From Aureococcus anophagefferens (Eukaryota; Sar; Pelagophyceae; Pelagomonadales; Pelagomonadaceae), in NCBI RefSeq assembly GCF_000186865.1, contig NW_008705571.1, positions 1,188,465 through 1,252,464 of the forward strand: a stretch of DNA of 64,000 nt, read 5' to 3'. The notes under the pieces are model-generated. The model ran no database searches and was not told where the DNA came from. It worked only from the letters and a program-made list of their open reading frames with translations. Positions 9,601-18,631 of this stretch are shown here, in pieces; the stretch's first letter is position 1, and each line of letters starts with the position of its first letter. The position numbers and the translations under genes were made by a program.

Positions 9601-9846
9601 TTACAGCTTCGCGAGCAGCTCCTGCTCCTCCTTCATTGCCTTCTGCATCTTGAGGAGGTCGTTTTTCGTCGCGTCGCGCGGCGCGAAGACGCCGGACGCG
9701 CCCTCGACGAACTCGCCGAGGTTTTGCAGCGCCTCGGCGTTGGTGATGGGCTTCTCCGAGCGCACTTTCAGCGACGGCGGGTCGTTCAAGGCCGTGGCGG
9801 AGCGCTGGGAGAGGCTGTCGCGGATGCGGGAGCTCGGCTCACTCAT
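9601..9846 (-). CDS. Small coiled-coil protein, function unknown (81 aa)
   Basis: Begins MSEPSSRIRDSLSQRSATAL and ends LLKMQKAMKEEQELLAKL. A short Ser-rich head, a NAEALQNLGEFVEGASGVF centre and a charged amphipathic C-terminal helix look like a real small protein, perhaps a subunit or adaptor, but I cannot name it. A longer form starting at MSTVQRGKGQ about 60 bp upstream is possible. It is divergent from NEDD1 (10060), with about 210 bp of shared upstream DNA, and one base from the next minus-strand ORF. Confidence 0.5.
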   Translation of the reverse strand: MSEPSSRIRDSLSQRSATALNDPPSLKVRSEKPITNAEALQNLGEFVEGASGVFAPRDATKNDLLKMQKAMKEEQELLAKL

Positions 9847-10059
9847 CGGTCGCCCGTGCGGTGCAAGGTCGATGGTGCTTTGCCCCTTGCCTCGCTGAAC
9901 TGTGGACATTTGAGCGCATAGAGAGGCCTCGGACGCGCGCGAACGACGCAAACGAAGTGCAAACGGCGAGATACCGCGCCTGTAGACGCCGCAACAACGC
10001 GCGCGAACGCAACGCACGCCAAAATCAGACATTAAAACCACAGCAGACGCCCACCGACC

Positions 10060-11565
10060 ATGCTCGCCTCCTGCGGCGCGGCCCACGGCAGCCGCGGCGT
10101 CGTCAAGATCTGGTCCGCCACGGCGGCGGGCGTCGGCGCCGTGCCCGTGTGCGTCATGGACACGCACGGCCGCTCCGGCGTCGAGTGCGCGCGGCTCAGC
10201 GCGTCGGGCGAGGCTTCCGCGTCGTGCGGCGACGATCTGGCGCTCTGCGGCGTCCGCGAGGGCGGCGCGGTCGCGCTGCGCCTCGGCGACGCGGGGAGCG
10301 GCGAGCGGCTGAGGTGCGTCGACTTCGACAAGACGAGCCGCCTCGTGGCGACGGGCGGCGACGGCGGCGTGCTGAGCGTCTGGGACGTGAAGCGGCGCCG
10401 GGTGGTGAGGTCCATCGACGACCACGCGTCGGCCATCGGCTGCTGCCGCTTCGACGCGGCGTCGGGCACGCTCGCGTCGGGCAACGCCGCCGGCGAGGTG
10501 CTCCTCCACCGCGTGCGGTCCAAGCAGCTCCTCGCGCTCCTCGCGTGCGGCGACGACGGCGCGAGCCGTCCGCCCGCCGCGGGCCTGGAATTCAGCCCTT
10601 TGAAGCCGCAGATCCTCGGCGCCGTGCACGCCGACGGGAGCCTGCGGTTGTGGGACGCGGCGCGGGGCGAGCTCGTCGCCCGCGTCGGCGGCGACGGCGA
10701 CGGCGACGCGCGCGCCGCGCGCCGCGGCCTCGCGTTCTCGCCCGTGAACGCGAAATTCGTCGCGTCGACGACGCGCGACGGCCGCGTGGCCTTCTGGGAC
10801 GTCGACGCGGGGTCCTGCGTCAAGGCCCTGGCCCTCTTCGGCGCGGGCGACGCGACGGCCGTCGCCTTCGCCACGGAGCGCGTCGTCGCCGCGGCGACGG
10901 ACAGGGGCCGCGTCGTCGCCTACGACCTCCGGTCGACGTCCAAGCCGCTCACCTCCATCGACGCCCACGACGGCGAGCCCGTGCACGCCCTCCACTTCGT
11001 CGACGCGCCGCCGCCGCCGCCGCGCGCGCGCCGGAGCCGCCGCGACGACGCGACGTTCGACGGCGGCGAGTCCGTGACGACGCTCGGCACCGCCGGCGCG
11101 TCGCCGCCCGCGTCCGCGGCGTCGTCGCCGCGCCGGGCCGCGGCCGCCGCGCCGCCGCCGCCGCGCCGCTCGCCGCCGCGCGACCGCTCGCCGCCGCGGG
11201 ACCGCTCGCCGCCGCGCGACCGCTCGCCGCCGCGCGACCGCTCGCCGCCGCGCGACGCCGCCGCGACGCCGCCGCGCCGCGCGCCGCCGCCGCCGAAGCT
11301 CCCGGACGTCGCGTCGCCGCCGCGGCCCGCGCCCGCGCCCGCGGCCGCCGCGGCGCCGCCGGGCTTCGAGGCCGTGCTCTACGACGTCGCCGACGAGATC
11401 CGCAAGGACGTGCGGAACCTCCACGTCGACCTCCTGCGCCAGTTCCAGATCCAGCAGCAGGACTTCGCGCGCATGCTCGACGAGCAGCAGGCGCGCGTCG
11501 CCGCGCTCGTCGAGGAGAACCGGGTCCTCCGCTCGGAGAACGAGGCCCTCCGCGGCGTCTTCTAA
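10060..11565 (+). CDS. NEDD1-like WD40 protein (gamma-tubulin recruitment factor)
   Basis: 501 aa. The first 315 residues form a WD40 beta-propeller (repeats such as GGVLSVWDVKRRRVVRSIDDH, ADGSLRLWDAARGEL, RDGRVAFWDVDAGSCVKAL). A long low-complexity Pro/Arg region follows with five SPPRDR-type repeats (about residues 365-400). The last 65 residues are a coiled coil (ADEIRKDVRNLHVDLLRQF ... LVEENRVLRSENEALRGVF). Propeller plus this C-terminal helix is the NEDD1 architecture: the tail recruits the gamma-tubulin ring complex to centrosomes and spindles. The C-terminal match to the family pattern (R.D..NL...L..QF) is good. No intron is seen. Confidence 0.85.
   Translation: MLASCGAAHGSRGVVKIWSATAAGVGAVPVCVMDTHGRSGVECARLSASGEASASCGDDLALCGVREGGAVALRLGDAGSGERLRCVDFDKTSRLVATGGDGGVLSVWDVKRRRVVRSIDDHASAIGCCRFDAASGTLASGNAAGEVLLHRVRSKQLLALLACGDDGASRPPAAGLEFSPLKPQILGAVHADGSLRLWDAARGELVARVGGDGDGDARAARRGLAFSPVNAKFVASTTRDGRVAFWDVDAGSCVKALALFGAGDATAVAFATERVVAAATDRGRVVAYDLRSTSKPLTSIDAHDGEPVHALHFVDAPPPPPRARRSRRDDATFDGGESVTTLGTAGASPPASAASSPRRAAAAAPPPPRRSPPRDRSPPRDRSPPRDRSPPRDRSPPRDAAATPPRRAPPPPKLPDVASPPRPAPAPAAAAAPPGFEAVLYDVADEIRKDVRNLHVDLLRQFQIQQQDFARMLDEQQARVAALVEENRVLRSENEALRGVF
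11165..11256 (+). repeat. 18-bp coding tandem repeat (RSPPRD units)
   Basis: About five copies of an 18-bp unit, cgctcgccgccgcgcgac and variants, inside the NEDD1-like gene. It encodes a Ser-Pro/Arg-Asp linker between propeller and coiled coil and is likely variable in length. Confidence 0.8.
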
Positions 11566-11607
11566 GAAGCGAGCGCGCGTGAGGTTCCGAGGACGTTAGG
11601 GCCGCGC

Positions 11608-13219
11608 TCACGCCTTCGCGTGGCCGAGCGCGAGGCTCCGGCGGATCGCCTTCGCCGCGGTCCAGAGCTTGCTCTTGCGCTTCGCCGGGGCCGCGGCGTC
11701 CGGCGACGTGTCCGGCGAGCTCGCGAGGTCCGGCGCGTCGATCTCGACGCGCGCGAGGAACTCGTCGAGGCTCTGGGCCTGCTCGTCGCCGGGCGCCGCG
11801 GCCGGCGGCGGCGGCGGCGGCGGCGAGTCGGGCTCGGACGCGGCGCCGTCGTCGGCGCGGGCCTCCGGCCGGGCCCGGGCCTCCGGCCGGGCCCGGCGGG
11901 AGACGCGGTCGCGCGCGCCGGAGACGTCCGCGTCGCCGAGGAAGCCGTAGTCCATGGGCGGCAGCGCCGCGTAGGCGTCGCCGCCGCGGAGCGCGGCGGC
12001 GTCGTCGCCGGAGAAGCAGGCCGTCGCGAGGGCCAGGGGCCCGCAGATGGGCGTCCACGCGTCCGGCGGCGGCCGCGGCGCCGCGGGCTCGGGCCCGCGG
12101 GGCGCGGGCCGCCGCGCGGGCGACCGCCAGTCGACGGCGGCCTCCTCGGGCACCGCCGCGACGGCGCCCCCGCCGTCGCTCGAGGCGCCCGCGCTCGACG
12201 CGTCGTCGGACTCGTCGTCGTAGTCGTCGAAGGACTCGTCCGAGTCGACGTCGTCGAAGCCGTCCGCGGAGCTGCCCACGGCGATGGACACGTCGTCGTC
12301 GTCGTCGTCGTCGCTGTCGCTGCCGAGGGCGTCCTTGTACTCCTCGAGGGCCTCGAGGGGCAGCGCGCTCGTGCCGCGCCGCGACCGGCCGAGGTCGCCC
12401 GCGCGGTGGTGCCTGTGTGGAAATCAACCAGTGAGCTGGGATGTCGGGGCCAAACTTTGAAATTCTCTAGCTCGGTCAAATCGACGTCGATTCGGCTGAT
12501 TTTTGGACGAATCGATTGCTCTCATCGAGTTCTCGAAGCACAGCGGAAGTGCTCGTGTCAAAACGTTCGAATACGCTCACATTGAAGTCGAGTTGAAGAT
12601 TTGATTTCCACACAGGGTGGTGCGCGCGCAGCGCGGGGTGCTCGTGCTCCGCGCGCGCCACGAGCGCCTTGACCGCGGGGAAGTCCGTGAAGCCGTGGAC
12701 GGACCGCGCCAGGCCGTTGACCCAGGCGGGGATGGGGCCCACGCCCAGCTCCGCGCAGAGCGCGTCGCAGAAGTGGCAGCAGTTCCGCGTGAGCAGCGCG
12801 TACGTGTTGCCCTGCCAGAGCGCGACGAGCCGCGCGAGCCGCCGCTCGATGGCGCGCGCGTCGAGGCCGCAGCGGCCCATGGGCACGCGGCTCCGGTGCG
12901 ACGCGCCGTAGGCGTCGAGGGGGTCGTTTGTGAAGACGCCCGTCCCCCGGTCGCAGTAGCCGTAGCTGTACTCGACGCCCGCGAGCTCGACGCCCGCGTG
13001 GAAGATGCCGCCGTCCCAGGCGCCGAGGAGCCGCTTGTTGAGCGAAATCATCGTCTCCGCCATGTCGACGCACATGCCGATGTCCGTGATGTCGTAGACG
13101 TTGACGTAGACGCAGGGCCCGGCGAAGGCGCGGCCCCGGGGCTCCGGCGACGCGCTCCGGGCGAACTTGGACTCCCAGCCGCCGTAGACGCCCATGTGGT
13201 GCTCGACGTTGGCCTCCAT
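11608..13219 (-). CDS. PPPDE (DESI-type) desumoylating isopeptidase-like protein with long acidic tail
   Basis: Two exons (13219 to 12612 and 12412 to 11608) joined across a family-2 introner intron, about 470 aa. The N-terminal 200 residues are a PPPDE papain-like domain: CVYVNVYDIT, the catalytic-His strand GGIFHAGVELAGVEYSYG and the catalytic-Cys motif LTRNCCHFCDALCAELG, ending PIPAWVNGLARSV. The family removes SUMO or ubiquitin. Exon 2 encodes an acidic Ser/Asp-rich and Pro/Ala-rich tail and ends in a basic segment (KRKSKLWTAAKAIRRSL). MEANVEHHMGVYGG is chosen as start; upstream in-frame sequence is low quality. A second PPPDE gene lies 4 kb away at 17304. Confidence 0.82.
12413..12615 (-). 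mobile_element. Introner element, family 2 (copy 1), in the PPPDE gene
   Basis: 203 bp with TIRs CTGTGTGGAAATC / GATTTCCACACAG. Perfect 8-bp target duplications ggtggtgc lie at 12405-12412 and 12616-12623. In gene orientation CTGT stays in the exon and the intron runs GTGG...CACACAG (12611 to 12413). Splicing therefore leaves the duplication plus CTGT, 12 nt, in frame (HHPVHH at the junction). Confidence 0.92.
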
Positions 13220-13486
13220 GCTTCGTGCCCTGGCCCTGGCCCCTTTGGCAGCTCCTAGGGCAACAGCTCCATGCCCGGCTTCGGGAGACGAGGTGGCTGG
13301 ACAGCTTCGCAACCCGCGGTTTGTTTGCCGTGCAACATGCTCCGTTGTTGCACCCCCGAGGCTGCCCCATCTTCGCGTCGTGCGGCGTCGTGGTGCGTCC
13401 GACGGGTTCGGCGCGAGCGCCGAAGATCCGCAGCGGCTCCCAGACGAGCGAGTCGAACAGCGCGTCTGCCAGGCGCTCGATTCGTG

Positions 13487-14239
13487 ATGTCGACGTCGCC
13501 GCTCTACACGGCGTCCGCGTCGCTTCAACCGACGTCCGGCTGGCGCGTCGTCTATTTCGACGCCGCGAACCGGGGCGAATGCCTGCGCCTGCTGTTGACG
13601 GTGGCGGACGTCGAGTTTGAAGACATTCGACTACCATTCCCCTCGGGCGTCAAGCCCTACAAGCCCGCGGCCTGCGGCGACCGGAGCCCGCTCCCGTTCG
13701 GCCAGCTGCCCATCGTCCAGCACGCGACGGCCGAGGGCGGCTGCGTCAGCATCGGCCAGACGGTCGCCGCGGCGCAGTACATCGCCGCGCGGACCGGCCT
13801 GGCGCCTGTCGACGACGCGGCGGCCATGGCGCGGGCGACGTCCGCCTGCGTCGGCATCCAGGAGATGTACGACACGCTCTTCTACGGCTCGTTCATCCCG
13901 CGGATGGTCACCAAGGTCTTGTGCGGCAGCGTGTGTTTCGCTCCCGCGCGCGCGCTGGCCCGCTACCGCCTCCGGGGCAAGTACGAGAAATGCTTCTCCA
14001 CCTTCGAGCGATGGCTCCGGACCACCAAGGCCGGCGACGTCGCCTTCCTCGCGGGCCCGTCCCTGAGCTACGCCGACGTCTGCCTCTTCGACTGCATCGA
14101 GGGCGTCGAGGACTGCGGCTTCTTCGAGCCGGCGGACCGCGCTTCGGCGTACCCGCTGGTCACGAAGCTCTACGACCACGTCGCGGCGCTCCCCGCCGTC
14201 GCCGCCTACCTCGCGAAGCGGGGCTCGCGCTTCGCTTAA
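13487..14239 (+). CDS. Glutathione S-transferase (sigma/mu-like)
   Basis: About 250 aa from the ATG at 13487. The N-terminal thioredoxin-like domain has GWRVVYFDAANRGECLRLLL (Tyr and Arg positions typical of sigma/mu-like GSTs), the cis-Pro region SPLPFGQLPIV and the SIGQTVAAAQYIA motif that contacts glutathione. The helical C-terminal domain follows (RLRGKYEKCFSTFERWL, GPSLSYADVCLFDCIEGVEDC, ending LPAVAAYLAKRGSRFA). Cytosolic detoxification or redox enzyme; substrate unknown. It is divergent from the PPPDE gene at 13219. The frame extends upstream to 13271 but without similarity there. Confidence 0.9.
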   Translation: MSTSPLYTASASLQPTSGWRVVYFDAANRGECLRLLLTVADVEFEDIRLPFPSGVKPYKPAACGDRSPLPFGQLPIVQHATAEGGCVSIGQTVAAAQYIAARTGLAPVDDAAAMARATSACVGIQEMYDTLFYGSFIPRMVTKVLCGSVCFAPARALARYRLRGKYEKCFSTFERWLRTTKAGDVAFLAGPSLSYADVCLFDCIEGVEDCGFFEPADRASAYPLVTKLYDHVAALPAVAAYLAKRGSRFA

Positions 14240-14267
14240 GGCAGCATCGTCGGCTTATTGCCGTATG

Positions 14268-15191
14268 TTATGGACGGACCGCGGACGCGAGCAGGACGGC
14301 GGCGACCGCGACGGCGCCGCCGCGGGGCGGGGCGCCGCCGTCGACGTCGTCGGACGGCGTCGGCGCGGCCGTCGGCGGCGCCGTCCGGGCGCAGTCGCGC
14401 GCGTCGCTGCCGACGGCGCAGAACTCGGGCTCGTCGCACTCGCCGTCGTCGGCCCAGCGGCACGAGTTCGCGGCGTCCGCGGCGCTCGGCCGCCGCGTCG
14501 GCGCCGCGCGGGTCGGTCGGCGCGTCGGCGCCGCGGCGCTCGGCCGCCGCGTCGGCGCGTCCGAGCGCGTCGGCGCGTACGACGGCGCGGCGGAGCAGGA
14601 GCCGCAGGAGCTCGGGCAGTGCTCGCAGACCTCGGCGAGCTCGGCGTCGGAGAAGCTCCGCTGGCCGCAGCAGCGGGGCGCGTCGCGGAGCCCCGGGCAG
14701 CAGTCGCCCGCGAGCCGCTCCGCGCCGCCGTACATGATCTGGAAGTCGACGTCGCCGCAGCCCTGCAGCGTGTGCGCGCCGGCCCACGACGCCGAGTCGG
14801 GCTTCGGGAAGCAGACGGGCCCGCAGGCGACGCCGCGGCGGCCGCAGGCGACGGGGCACGCGTGCGCGACGGTCAGGTCGTCTCGCTCCCAGACGCCGAC
14901 GGGACACGGCGCGTCGCCGTAGCACCACCGGACGCCGCCCGTCGCGAGCAGCGCGCCGAGCTCGGCGATGGGCACGGCGCAGTAGGCCGCCTCGCAGCCG
15001 TCCGCGCATTTTTCAACAGCGCAATCGAGCACGCATAGCGTGGCAATCACTTCGTCGCAGCTCGCGCCGGTCACGTCCGCTTCAGAGGGCGAGCCAGCGA
15101 GGAGCACCCCGTCGAGCTGCAGGTCCATGTCGGCATCGCCGCAGTCGCGCACGTAGGCGCCGACCGACGCGAGGAGCAGAAGCTGCCTCAT
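14268..15191 (-). CDS. Secreted or surface Cys-rich protein with threonine/proline repeats
   Basis: 307 aa. It has a short N-terminal hydrophobic signal (MRQLLLLASVGAYV) and about 30 cysteines in clusters (CVLDCAVEKCADGCEAAYC, CGRRGVACGPVC, CEHCPSSCGSC). A stalk of imperfect APTRRPS repeats (about residues 200-235) leads to CRWADDGECDEPEFC, which resembles short Cys/acidic surface modules common in stramenopiles, and a hydrophobic C-terminus (GGAVAVAAVLLASAVRP) that could signal a GPI anchor. Probably an exported or cell-surface protein; function unknown. It is convergent with the GST gene, about 30 bp apart. Confidence 0.7.
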   Translation of the reverse strand: MRQLLLLASVGAYVRDCGDADMDLQLDGVLLAGSPSEADVTGASCDEVIATLCVLDCAVEKCADGCEAAYCAVPIAELGALLATGGVRWCYGDAPCPVGVWERDDLTVAHACPVACGRRGVACGPVCFPKPDSASWAGAHTLQGCGDVDFQIMYGGAERLAGDCCPGLRDAPRCCGQRSFSDAELAEVCEHCPSSCGSCSAAPSYAPTRSDAPTRRPSAAAPTRRPTRAAPTRRPSAADAANSCRWADDGECDEPEFCAVGSDARDCARTAPPTAAPTPSDDVDGGAPPRGGAVAVAAVLLASAVRP

Positions 15192-15280
15192 AGGAAGGCT
15201 GTTATCGGTGCATGTTGAAGCGACATTGCAGCTGGCGGGCCATATTCCACTTCATATTCCTCCAAGAAAACCGAATCGTA

Positions 15281-17125
15281 TTAGTGCGAGTCCCGGAGTC
15301 GCGGGAAGACGACGCCCTGGGCCTCGCAGTGGTCCCAGGAGAAGGCGTCGTAGACGTAGGGGAGGCGGTGCTCCGTGGGGTCGAGGACGTTGAACAGCTC
15401 GAGGTTCGTCAGGGACCGGGCCTCGAAGTTTGAGCCGTTGGCCTCGGCGTGGACGGGGAAGGGCACGACGTCGTAGGGGTGGTGGCCCTTGCAGCCGTTG
15501 TTGTGGCAGTACTGCGTCGGGCCGTCCGGGTTCGCCCACGCCGTGGTATCGAAGCCCGCCGTCGCGTTCTCCGATGCGCCGAGGAGCGCCTTGTACATGT
15601 AGAGGCGCTCGAGCGTCGGGTGCACGGGCCAGAAGGACACGTCCACGGGCGACGACGCCTCGAGCTGGTCGCCCGGCGCGATGGGCGTCGTGCAGACGGC
15701 CTTGAGCACGCCGACTTTCGTGTCGTGGTCGTAGGACCGCGAGAGCCGCGCGCCCATGAAGAGCACCTGCCACATGTCCTCGAGCGCCGAGATGTTGCGG
15801 AACCTGCCCGCGTCCTCGAGGAGGGGGCACTTGGGCTTGCAGTCCGCGCGCGGCGCGTCCGACGAGCACGCCGCGGGCATCTCGACGAGCCCCGCGCGCC
15901 AGCCCGACTTGAGCACCACAAAGGACATGACCCGCAGCGACTCGACGTCCTGGGGGAGCACGCCGACGGCCGCCAGGCCGTCGTACTCGTCCTTGCACTG
16001 GAACGTGCCGCCGACGGCCGCGTGGACGGGGCCGTGCGCGCCGTAGGACGCCTTCCAGGCCCAGGCGTAGTAGGACGTCGACTGAAACGTGAGGTTGTGG
16101 TGCGTGCCGCAGGACGGCCAGCCGAAGCCCGTGAGCGAGTCCGCGCCGCAGAGCTGGTGCACGCGCGTCACGAACGGCCGCGCGTTCGCGTTCCAGGGCG
16201 CCCTCAAGTAGCCGTAGGGGTTCGCGACGTGGTCGCTCGTCGCCCGCGGCACGCGCTGGTAGGCGAAGCGGCCCGCCGTGACCGTGTGGAAGCCGTTCTC
16301 CGCGGACCCGTACCAGCCGTCGCTCCACAAATCGTCGAGCGACCAGAACCGCGCGTCCAGCGGCGTGTGCTTTCCGTAGAGCGCTTTAAACGTGGCGTCG
16401 TCCCGCGTGTAGTCCCAGTAGGGCACGGTGACTTTGGGGTTCACGGCCTGGAGCCCGCGCTCGAAGAACGCCGTTAAAGCGACGTGCGTCGTCAGAAAGC
16501 CCAGCCCATCGTGCATGTGGTCGTCGACGCGGTCCGCGGCGAGCTCGAGGTGCAGCGCGACGAAGTCGTCGAGGGACCGGTACCGGTCGCCGTAGGTCCG
16601 CTTCCCCTCGGCCGCGCCGACGGACGCGAGCGTCGCGAAGGTTTGGAAGAACGCCTCGCGGTCTTCGTCCGTCAGGTCCCGCACGTCGCGGCGCACGTAG
16701 CGGCAGTAGAGCGTGCGCGTCGCGCGGCGGTCGCTGTTGGATTCGGCGACGACGGCGGCGTACTGGCCGAGGGCCGTGAAGGTCCGAGATACCTCGACGC
16801 CGGACGCGGTCCACGCGGCGCCCGCGGCGTCCGTCACGGTCCAGCTGTAGTCGCGCCTCTCGTCGTAGGCTCGGGCGCTCAGCGTCGTCTCCCGCCAGGG
16901 CTCGACGACGCGGCCCTCGACGAGCCAGGGGTAGCCCACGCCCGGCCGCGTCGCGTAGTCGGCGCCGCCGGCCTCGATGGACAGGGCGCTCGTCAGGACG
17001 GCGCCGAAGTCGAAGCGCCGGGACACGGCGGCCCCGAGGCCGCCGCCGGCGTAGCAGAGCGACGCCACGGCGAGCGTCGCGGCGCAGGCGGCCGCGGCCG
17101 CCCATCGTCGCGGGCGCCCGGCCAT
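15281..17125 (-). CDS. Tyrosinase-like copper oxidase (signal-anchored)
   Basis: 614 aa, no intron. A hydrophobic N-terminus (residues 9-33) should place it in the secretory pathway. CuA ligands are visible in HLELA (H192), DDHMHDGLGF (H203/H205) and LTTHVALTAFFERGLQ (H214), followed by the family motif PYWDYTRDD. CuB ligands are in AHGPVHAAVGG (H364, H368) and a third His in WPVHPTLERLY (H502), all typical type-3 copper positions. The family oxidises phenols to quinones. A beta-rich segment (residues 55-140) precedes the enzyme domain. The start is 180 bp from the divergent WW-PPPDE gene. The physiological substrate is unknown. Confidence 0.87.
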   Translation of the reverse strand: MAGRPRRWAAAAACAATLAVASLCYAGGGLGAAVSRRFDFGAVLTSALSIEAGGADYATRPGVGYPWLVEGRVVEPWRETTLSARAYDERRDYSWTVTDAAGAAWTASGVEVSRTFTALGQYAAVVAESNSDRRATRTLYCRYVRRDVRDLTDEDREAFFQTFATLASVGAAEGKRTYGDRYRSLDDFVALHLELAADRVDDHMHDGLGFLTTHVALTAFFERGLQAVNPKVTVPYWDYTRDDATFKALYGKHTPLDARFWSLDDLWSDGWYGSAENGFHTVTAGRFAYQRVPRATSDHVANPYGYLRAPWNANARPFVTRVHQLCGADSLTGFGWPSCGTHHNLTFQSTSYYAWAWKASYGAHGPVHAAVGGTFQCKDEYDGLAAVGVLPQDVESLRVMSFVVLKSGWRAGLVEMPAACSSDAPRADCKPKCPLLEDAGRFRNISALEDMWQVLFMGARLSRSYDHDTKVGVLKAVCTTPIAPGDQLEASSPVDVSFWPVHPTLERLYMYKALLGASENATAGFDTTAWANPDGPTQYCHNNGCKGHHPYDVVPFPVHAEANGSNFEARSLTNLELFNVLDPTEHRLPYVYDAFSWDHCEAQGVVFPRLRDSH

Positions 17126-17303
17126 CGGCGGCTGCCCCGAGTGTCAGCTAATAACGTCAACGTTCACTGCAAGGAGGCAAATCGACGCTCGACGTCTGTG
17201 CTCTGCGCGGCTTCGACCGACGCTCGGCGGCCGCGACGCGCGCTGCGAGGAAGCGCGCTCCGCGAACCTGTCGTCGCTCCGCGCGCGGCACGACGCCGGG
17301 CTC

Positions 17304-18494
17304 ATGAGCGCCCTGCAGGTGCCGTCCTTCGAGGGCGGGAGGGGCACGGAGCTGCCCGAGGGCTGGGTGCGGTGGGTCGACCCGGCGACGGATGAATATT
17401 ATTATCACAACGAGGAGACGGGCGAGACGACCTGGGACGACCCGACGCGCTGGAAGGTGGGCCTCTGGCTCGACCGCGCGCGCGGCGTCGGCGGCGGGCC
17501 CGAGGTCGACGACCGGCCGCCCTACGAGCCGCGGTCCATCGAGCACGCGTTCTCGCAGTGGTGCGCGTCCGAGGGCGGCGCGACGTCCTTCGACGACGAC
17601 GAGGAGGACGACGACGACGACGACGACGAGGCGGCGGGGGGCGCGTACCCCGTGACGCTCCACGTCTACGACGTCAAGTTCCGCGGCGCCGCCTTGCTCA
17701 ACGGCGTGCTCAACCGGTCGAGCGGCGCGTTCCACACGGCCGTCGAGGTCCACGGCCTCGAGTGGAGCTTCGGAGCGACCATGGGCGAGCAGAACGACGC
17801 CTGCGGCATCTTCGCGTGCGGGCCCAAATCGGCGCGGCCCCACGTCTACGCCGAGTCGGTGCCGCTCGGTTTTACGCGGCGGTCGCGCGTCGACGTCTTC
17901 AACTGCCTGTTGCGCATCGCCCCGCTCTGGGCCGGCTGCACCTACGACGTCTTCCGGAAGAACTGCAACTCGTTCTGCATCGTCTTCGCGGGCGAGCTCG
18001 GCGCGGATCCGCCGCCCGCGTGGACGCACCGCCTCGGCGACGGCGCCGCGGCGCTCGACGACCGCGCGCGGCGCCTGTACGCGAACCTGCAGGGCGGGCC
18101 CGAGGCGCCCGAGCCGTCCGGGCCCAGCGTCATCGTCTGGGACGACCACGGCGCGTGGCACGCGCGCCACTACGACACGACGGAGGAGGCCAAGGCCGCG
18201 TGGGACGACCTGCCCCTGTCCCACGCGTCCGTGCTCTTCGTCAAGGACGCGCGGTCCAGCCGCGACGTCGGCACGGCGGACACGGACAGCGACGGCGACG
18301 ACGACCCGGCCTGGGCCTGGCAGCCCCTCCGCCAGTACGGCATGCCCCACGCGGTCCGCAAGATCCGCGACCGCTTCGCCAACTCGCGCGCCCTGCGCCG
18401 CGGCGGCCGCCAGCCGACGGAGCGCCAGGCGAAGAAGCTCCTCCGCCCGAAACGGCGCGCGCTCTCCGAGACCGTCGCGCCGCCGACGCCCTAG
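17304..18494 (+). CDS. WW-domain PPPDE (DESI-like) peptidase
   Basis: 396 aa. Residues 14-48 are a WW domain (LPEGWVRWVDPATDEYYYHN ... TTWDDPTRW, both tryptophans present), which binds proline-rich partners. A run of Asp/Glu (DDDEEDDDDDDDE) precedes a PPPDE domain (about residues 115-260) with the His strand GAFHTAVEVHGLEWSFG and the catalytic Cys motif FRKNCNSFCIVFAGELG, so catalytic residues appear intact. The C-terminal 130 residues are basic and unrecognised. WW fused to PPPDE is unusual to me. It may share ancestry with the other PPPDE gene at 11608-13219, although sequence outside the catalytic core differs. Confidence 0.85.
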   Translation: MSALQVPSFEGGRGTELPEGWVRWVDPATDEYYYHNEETGETTWDDPTRWKVGLWLDRARGVGGGPEVDDRPPYEPRSIEHAFSQWCASEGGATSFDDDEEDDDDDDDEAAGGAYPVTLHVYDVKFRGAALLNGVLNRSSGAFHTAVEVHGLEWSFGATMGEQNDACGIFACGPKSARPHVYAESVPLGFTRRSRVDVFNCLLRIAPLWAGCTYDVFRKNCNSFCIVFAGELGADPPPAWTHRLGDGAAALDDRARRLYANLQGGPEAPEPSGPSVIVWDDHGAWHARHYDTTEEAKAAWDDLPLSHASVLFVKDARSSRDVGTADTDSDGDDDPAWAWQPLRQYGMPHAVRKIRDRFANSRALRRGGRQPTERQAKKLLRPKRRALSETVAPPTP

Positions 18495-18631
18495 CGGTTA
18501 ATCGTTGCCTTTTTCAACCGTGGTGCACGGTGCCTTTTTGTACAGGAGCTGCCCGTCGCGGCAGCCCGCGTCGTCGCGCGCCGCGCCGCGCCGCCGCCGC
18601 CGCCGTCCGGCGGCGGCGACCCGGCCGGCCC

